From assembly GCF_020177265.1 (NCBI RefSeq), contig NZ_JAIVMC010000001.1:186001-250000 (forward strand): a stretch of 64,000 nucleotides of DNA, written 5' to 3'. Shown here in pieces: positions 59,837 through 64,000 of the stretch. The notes beneath the pieces are model-generated. The model ran no database searches, was not told where the DNA came from, and saw only the letters and a program-made list of their open reading frames with translations. Source of the stretch: Pseudooceanicola marinus (GTDB taxonomy: Bacteria; Pseudomonadota; Alphaproteobacteria; Rhodobacterales; Rhodobacteraceae). Every line of letters begins with the position of its first letter. Within the stretch, counting starts at the first letter, position 1. Position numbers and translations under genes: made by a program.

Positions 59837-61390
59837 TCAGTCCCGCCACAGGTCCGGGTTGAAAAGCGCCAGAATGGCCAGCAATTCCAGCCGCCCCATG
59901 ATCATCACCGCACAAAGCGTCAGCTTGGCGGCGCTCGACAGCTCCAGCAGGGCCACCGGTTCGGCGCCGCCCGTCACCGTCAGCTGCCCGGCATTGGCCA
60001 GGGCCGCGACCGACAGCACCGTGGCCTCCTCGAAGTTGATCCCGAAGAGCGCCAGCAGGGTCATCGAACTGGCCAGCACGATGGCGAAGAGCATGAAGAA
60101 GACCCAGGCCTGGAAGGCGCCGTGGCGGCGGATACGGCGCCCGGTTATGCCGCTGCCCGAGACCGAAGAGGGGTGCACAAGCCGGTCCATCTCGCGCCGC
60201 CCCTGGAGGTAGAGCGTGTAGACCCGCAGCAGTTTCACGCCCCCCGCGGTCGTGGCCACGCCGCCGCCGATCATCGACAGCCCCATCAGGACCATGCCCG
60301 GCGTCGTCAACCCCGACCAGTCCTGCGCGGTCTGCCACTGCTGGCTTTCCCAGCCGGTCGTCGTCAGGAAAGACAGCACGGTGAAGACCGCGCCCCAGAG
60401 CGCGCCGAAGCCCAGCCCCAGATCATCGGCGGCCTGCACGTCGAAGGCCCCGATCCAGTGACGCAGGAACAGCAGCAGCGGCACCACGGCGACCAGCGAC
60501 AGGCCGACGCGGAACTCCGGGTCCTTGTGCAGGCCGATGCGCGCCGTCACCGTGTCCGAGGAGAACGCCACGCGTGACAGGGCAAACAGCAGGAAGAGCG
60601 CGATGAAGACCTCGCCAAGCACGCCCGAGCCCGAGTGCGACGGGCCGCCCACGGGGCTGATGCCCGAGGTCGACATGGTGGCCATGGCATGCATCAGCGC
60701 GACCAGCGGCCGGTCGCCGGCGATCAGCAGCAGCACGCAAAGCGCGAAGGTCAGCCCGACGTAGATCGGCCCCAGCTGGATCGCGCCGCGGATCACCCGG
60801 CGCATGACGCCGGCGCGCTGGAAGCGGGCCATGCGGGTCGTCGTCTCGTCCCGGCCGGCGGCGGTGATCTCGAACCCGCCGAGCGACAGCGGCGCCATCA
60901 CGGCGGCGGCGCAGACCCAGATCATGAAGCCGCCCATCCAGGCCACCTGGGCTCGCCACAGGTGTAGCGGCGCGTTCAGCCGGCGCGGATCGTCGAAGAA
61001 GGTCATGCCGGTGGTGGTGAAGGACGATACCATCTCCACGTAGGCGTTGATGAAGTGAGTGTTCGGCAGGCTCTCGGCAAAGGGCACGGCCAGCAGCAGC
61101 GGCAGCACCAGGAAGGCCGCGAAGAGCGACAGAAGCGCCAGCAGATCGGCGCGGCCCGTCGTTTCCTCGGGGCGGGCGCCGCGCGCGAGACCGATCATCA
61201 CCGCCAGCGCGGTGCCCAGAAGCGCGGTGTAGAAAAAGTGCCGCGCGGTGGAGAAATCCTCGACCCCCAGGGCCAGGCCCGCCGGCACCAGCATCGACAG
61301 CGACAGCAGCGCGAACAGGACGAGGAACAGGGGCTGCCCCTCCAGGAGGGGACGCAGCCCGCGGGCATTGGACGGGGAGGCGGCGCGCAC
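59837..61390 (-). CDS. trkH: Trk-type potassium uptake membrane protein TrkH
   Basis: 517 residues with about 10 membrane segments. Selectivity-filter-like regions include SFTTTGMTFFDDP, TMSTSGISPVGGP and TTTGWESQQWQ, with a later NAGQLTVTGG. TrkH and TrkA together import K+. The start is GTG 61390. trkA lies 10 bp upstream on the same strand, and hfq follows 135 bp downstream; this order is common in alphaproteobacteria, where the ntr genes often precede trkA. Confidence 0.92.
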   Translation of the reverse strand: MRAASPSNARGLRPLLEGQPLFLVLFALLSLSMLVPAGLALGVEDFSTARHFFYTALLGTALAVMIGLARGARPEETTGRADLLALLSLFAAFLVLPLLLAVPFAESLPNTHFINAYVEMVSSFTTTGMTFFDDPRRLNAPLHLWRAQVAWMGGFMIWVCAAAVMAPLSLGGFEITAAGRDETTTRMARFQRAGVMRRVIRGAIQLGPIYVGLTFALCVLLLIAGDRPLVALMHAMATMSTSGISPVGGPSHSGSGVLGEVFIALFLLFALSRVAFSSDTVTARIGLHKDPEFRVGLSLVAVVPLLLFLRHWIGAFDVQAADDLGLGFGALWGAVFTVLSFLTTTGWESQQWQTAQDWSGLTTPGMVLMGLSMIGGGVATTAGGVKLLRVYTLYLQGRREMDRLVHPSSVSGSGITGRRIRRHGAFQAWVFFMLFAIVLASSMTLLALFGINFEEATVLSVAALANAGQLTVTGGAEPVALLELSSAAKLTLCAVMIMGRLELLAILALFNPDLWRD

Positions 61391-61400
61391 CGGCCCGGTC

Positions 61401-62777
61401 CTAGAAGTAGTCGATGGAGACCTGCAGCAGGCGCTCCACCTCCGGCACGTCCGCCGACAGCGCGAAGAGGACGATGGTGTCGCCCTCGTCGATCACCAGA
61501 TCGGCCTGCGGGCGCAGGACCTTCTCGCCCTTCAGCACGGCACCGACCAGCACGCCTTCGGGGAAGGCGATGTCGCGGATGGGTTTGCCGGACATGGGCG
61601 AGGTCGACAGCACCTCCGCCTCGATGACCTCGGCCTCGGCGTCGCCGATGGAATAGACGCCGCGCACGCGCCCGTGCCGGATGTGGCGCAGGATCGAACT
61701 GACGGTGGTGGCGCGCGGGTTGATGTAGGCGTCGATGCCCAGGGGACCCATCAGCGGCACCAGGGTGGGGTCGTTGATCAGGGCGATGGCCATCGGGCAG
61801 CCCAGGTTCTTGGCCCGCACGGCGGCCAGCATGTTGGTCTTGTCGTCATCGGTGATGCACAGCACCGCGTCGGCGCGGGCGATGCCCGCCTCGGCCAGCA
61901 GCGCGCTGTCGAGCCCGTCGCCGTTCAGCACGATGGTCCGTTCCAGCACGTCGGCGGCCCGTTCGGCCACCTTGCGGCTTTTCTCGATCACCTTGGCGCG
62001 GATGCGGCGGCTCTGGCTTTCCAGCCGCTTGGCCACGGTCTGGCCGACGTTGCCGCCGCCCAGGATCACCACGCGGTCCTGTTGCTTGTTCGACTTGCCG
62101 AAGACCTCCAGGCAGCGCGACACGTCCTCGGAATGGACGCAGACATAGCATTCGTCTGCGGGGAAGATCTGGTCGTCGGCCTCGGGCGCGAAGAGGCGCC
62201 CGTCGCGGCGGATGCCCACGACCACGGCCCGCAGGGTCGAGAAGAGGTCGGTCAGCTGGCGTAGGGGCGTGTTGACCACCGGGCAGTCGCCGTCGATCTG
62301 GATCCCAAGAAGCTGCGCGCGCCCGCCGAGGAACTGTTCCACGTCGAAGGCCGCCGGCGCCGCCAGGCGCTGCAACGCGGCCTCTGCCACCTCCAGCTCG
62401 GGCGAGATCACAACGTCGATCGGCATGTGGTCGCGGCGGTAGAGGTCGGAATAGATGGCGTCGAGGTAGCTGCGCGCCCGCAGGCGGGCGATCTTGCGCG
62501 GCACCGAAAAGACCGAATGCGCCACCTGGCAGGTGACCATGTTCACCTCGTCCGAAAAGGTGGCGGCGATGATCATGTCGGCGTCGCGCGCGCCGGCCTG
62601 GTCCAGGATATCGGGGTAGGAGGCAAAGCCCGCGATCCCCCGCACGTCCAGCGTATCCGTTGCGCGCCGCACCAGGTCGGGGTTGTTGTCGACGACGGTC
62701 ACGTCGTTGTTTTCACCGGAAAGATGCCGCGCGATCTGCCAGCCGACCTGGCCCGCACCGCAGATGATGACTTTCAT
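61401..62777 (-). CDS. trkA: Trk system potassium transporter TrkA
   Basis: 458 residues with two RCK units. The N-terminal Rossmann motif MKVIICGAGQVGWQIARHL and the second at VVILGGGNVGQTVAKRL bind NAD(H)/nucleotide, each followed by a TrkA-C domain. It gates TrkH in the cytoplasm. The full length with two repeats matches the family. It is co-transcribed with trkH. Confidence 0.95.
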   Translation of the reverse strand: MKVIICGAGQVGWQIARHLSGENNDVTVVDNNPDLVRRATDTLDVRGIAGFASYPDILDQAGARDADMIIAATFSDEVNMVTCQVAHSVFSVPRKIARLRARSYLDAIYSDLYRRDHMPIDVVISPELEVAEAALQRLAAPAAFDVEQFLGGRAQLLGIQIDGDCPVVNTPLRQLTDLFSTLRAVVVGIRRDGRLFAPEADDQIFPADECYVCVHSEDVSRCLEVFGKSNKQQDRVVILGGGNVGQTVAKRLESQSRRIRAKVIEKSRKVAERAADVLERTIVLNGDGLDSALLAEAGIARADAVLCITDDDKTNMLAAVRAKNLGCPMAIALINDPTLVPLMGPLGIDAYINPRATTVSSILRHIRHGRVRGVYSIGDAEAEVIEAEVLSTSPMSGKPIRDIAFPEGVLVGAVLKGEKVLRPQADLVIDEGDTIVLFALSADVPEVERLLQVSIDYF

Positions 62778-62971
62778 GGGTCCCGATCCCGTCTTGTCGC
62801 TCGTGTCGCCGAACGTCCGTTCTGAATGACCTGCATGGCAGGTTGCCCCAAAAGGGTCAATTCAATTCCCCCGCCGCGGCGGGCGGGGGCGGCGGCAGGG
62901 CCAATGGATGGGCCGCGATGGGCCGGAAACGGGCGCGGGGCAGGGCGCAGGAGCGCAGGCCGTGGGGGCGG

Positions 62972-64000
62972 TTAGCGCGCCGGGCGCAGGCGGGTGACGC
63001 CCACGGCGGCGGCGCGCGCCAGTGCCTCGTCCAGCGACATGGGGATGTATTCCCCGCGCCGCCAGCGTTCGCCGAGGTCGTCGTAGTGGCGCGACAGGAA
63101 ATGCCCCGACTGTCCCGTGGCGGTGATGAAGACCGAACTGTCGGGATCGGCGAAATCGTAGACCCCACGGTAGCCCGCGCCATGCACGTTCAGGTAAGGG
63201 TTCGGCCCGGTGCCCTTGGTCAGCCCGCGCATCAGCGTGTTGTCCCCGCCCGAGGTGCTTTGGCGGATGTTGACGAAATGGCGCAGCACCGGCACCTCGC
63301 CCAGGACCGGGTGGTCGTGGGTCGCCTGGTGCAGATCACCCCAGCGGAGGCTTTCCAGGTTCTCGCCGTAGCGTTCCGAGATCTCCAGCAGGGCGGCATC
63401 CAGCGCCTGGCGCGAGACGTCGGCGCAGGTTTCGGTCACCGTGGATTGCAGGACGTCGCACCAACGCGCGGCGCCGTCGATGTCGCGGAAGACCCGCTCG
63501 ATGAAGACCGGATCGACATGGGTGAAGTCATCGGCCACCGGGCCCAGTTCGTCGCGGATCAGCTTCTCCTGCAGGGTGCGCAGCCAGGTGGCGTACAGCA
63601 GCGGCTCGGGCAGATGTTCGTTCATCTCGCCGTTCCAGTTGGCCAGCAGGGTCAGCGCATCCTGGCGCAGCCGTTCCGGCGTGCCTTCGGGGGCCGCATC
63701 GCCGGTGAACCACAGGTCGCGGCCGATGAGCGGCAGCAGCGACCGGGCGGTGAAGGAGACGGTATCCAGCTGCGCCTCGATGAAGCTGTCGCGGGTGTGC
63801 ACCTGCCGCGTCTGCATCAGGCGCTGCCAGCGATGGATGCGCTGCGTGTCGCCCCAGTCGAAGCTGACGTGCTCGGGGAAGGGGCGGTCGACGAACTTGT
63901 TGTTGGTATTGCCCAGCAGGCCACCCTCGGGGTCGATGAACTCCGGGTTGTCCTCGTAGGGCAGCAGGCCTTGCCAGCGGTTTTCCGGCTTCCAGCCCAG
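62972..64000 (-). CDS. penicillin acylase family protein (partial, C-terminal part)
   Basis: The frame runs in from the right edge and stops at 62972, giving the last about 342 residues. LLGNTNNKFVDRPFPEHVSFDWGDTQRI (in the part past 63817) and the later RDSFIEAQLDTVS, PVLRHFVNIRQSTSGGDNTLMRG and FITATGQSGHFLSRHYDDL are typical of the beta-subunit of Ntn-hydrolase penicillin amidases. The nucleophile Ser at the autocleavage point and the alpha-subunit lie outside the window, so activity cannot be judged. The substrate may be an acyl homoserine lactone or other amide. Confidence 0.85.
   Translation of the reverse strand: MGWKPENRWQGLLPYEDNPEFIDPEGGLLGNTNNKFVDRPFPEHVSFDWGDTQRIHRWQRLMQTRQVHTRDSFIEAQLDTVSFTARSLLPLIGRDLWFTGDAAPEGTPERLRQDALTLLANWNGEMNEHLPEPLLYATWLRTLQEKLIRDELGPVADDFTHVDPVFIERVFRDIDGAARWCDVLQSTVTETCADVSRQALDAALLEISERYGENLESLRWGDLHQATHDHPVLGEVPVLRHFVNIRQSTSGGDNTLMRGLTKGTGPNPYLNVHGAGYRGVYDFADPDSSVFITATGQSGHFLSRHYDDLGERWRRGEYIPMSLDEALARAAAVGVTRLRPAR

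Overview
This 64 kb window is a gene-dense, high-GC chromosomal segment with the gene orders of an alphaproteobacterium of the Rhodobacterales (Roseobacter/Rhodobacter type). The pointers are the sciP-ctrA pair, a DUF4167 gene, lpxI in place of lpxH, trkA-trkH-hfq-hflX, an alphaproteobacterial GTTC-N7-GTTC SOS box and a GluQRS. I see no rRNA, tRNA, CRISPR array, prophage or insertion sequence. Almost everything is core chromosomal content.

Layout. 1-8.6 kb is an envelope island on the + strand: the end of dxr, rseP, a 43-residue membrane peptide, then bamA, an OmpH/Skp chaperone, fabZ, lpxA, lpxI and lpxB, coupling outer-membrane protein assembly to lipid A synthesis. 8.7-16.5 kb holds mnmA (-), the cell-cycle pair sciP-ctrA, ligA overlapping recG, and a compact unit with a perfect SOS box, a 40-residue membrane peptide and a terminator. 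16.6-24.7 kb mixes a soluble chemoreceptor, an unusual IscU-like protein, hisI, gluQRS, a secreted PEBP protein, a methyltransferase, trmFO, an enoyl-CoA hydratase and a hotdog thioesterase. 24.8-25.9 kb is the rplM-rpsI operon with a clear promoter, leader hairpin and terminator.

26-41.3 kb is metabolic and transport: YrbL-like protein, ppk2-tetR, a P-loop ATPase upstream of metA, two tandem FadL-type outer-membrane proteins, a DMT exporter, a CPA1 antiporter, an EEP-family hydrolase, a DUF2238-like membrane protein, selO, nucleoside hydrolase-GNAT and an orphan iron-type substrate-binding protein. 41.4-47.4 kb has mazG (-), then M20 amidohydrolase-agmatinase, prfA-prmC and DUF4167. 47.5-54.3 kb is the lptF-lptG-lptD-surA-rsmA run on the - strand, with pepA-holC divergent. 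56.5-64 kb carries a cytoplasmic-type trehalase, then trkA-trkH and hfq-hflX, and the 3' part of a penicillin-acylase-family gene.

The most interesting non-routine signals are the SOS-box/small-membrane-peptide unit after recG (a candidate analogue of Caulobacter SidA), an identical 20-nt leader placed exactly 3 nt upstream of the start codons of metA and the trehalase gene, and an IscU-like protein that lacks part of the canonical cluster-ligand set.
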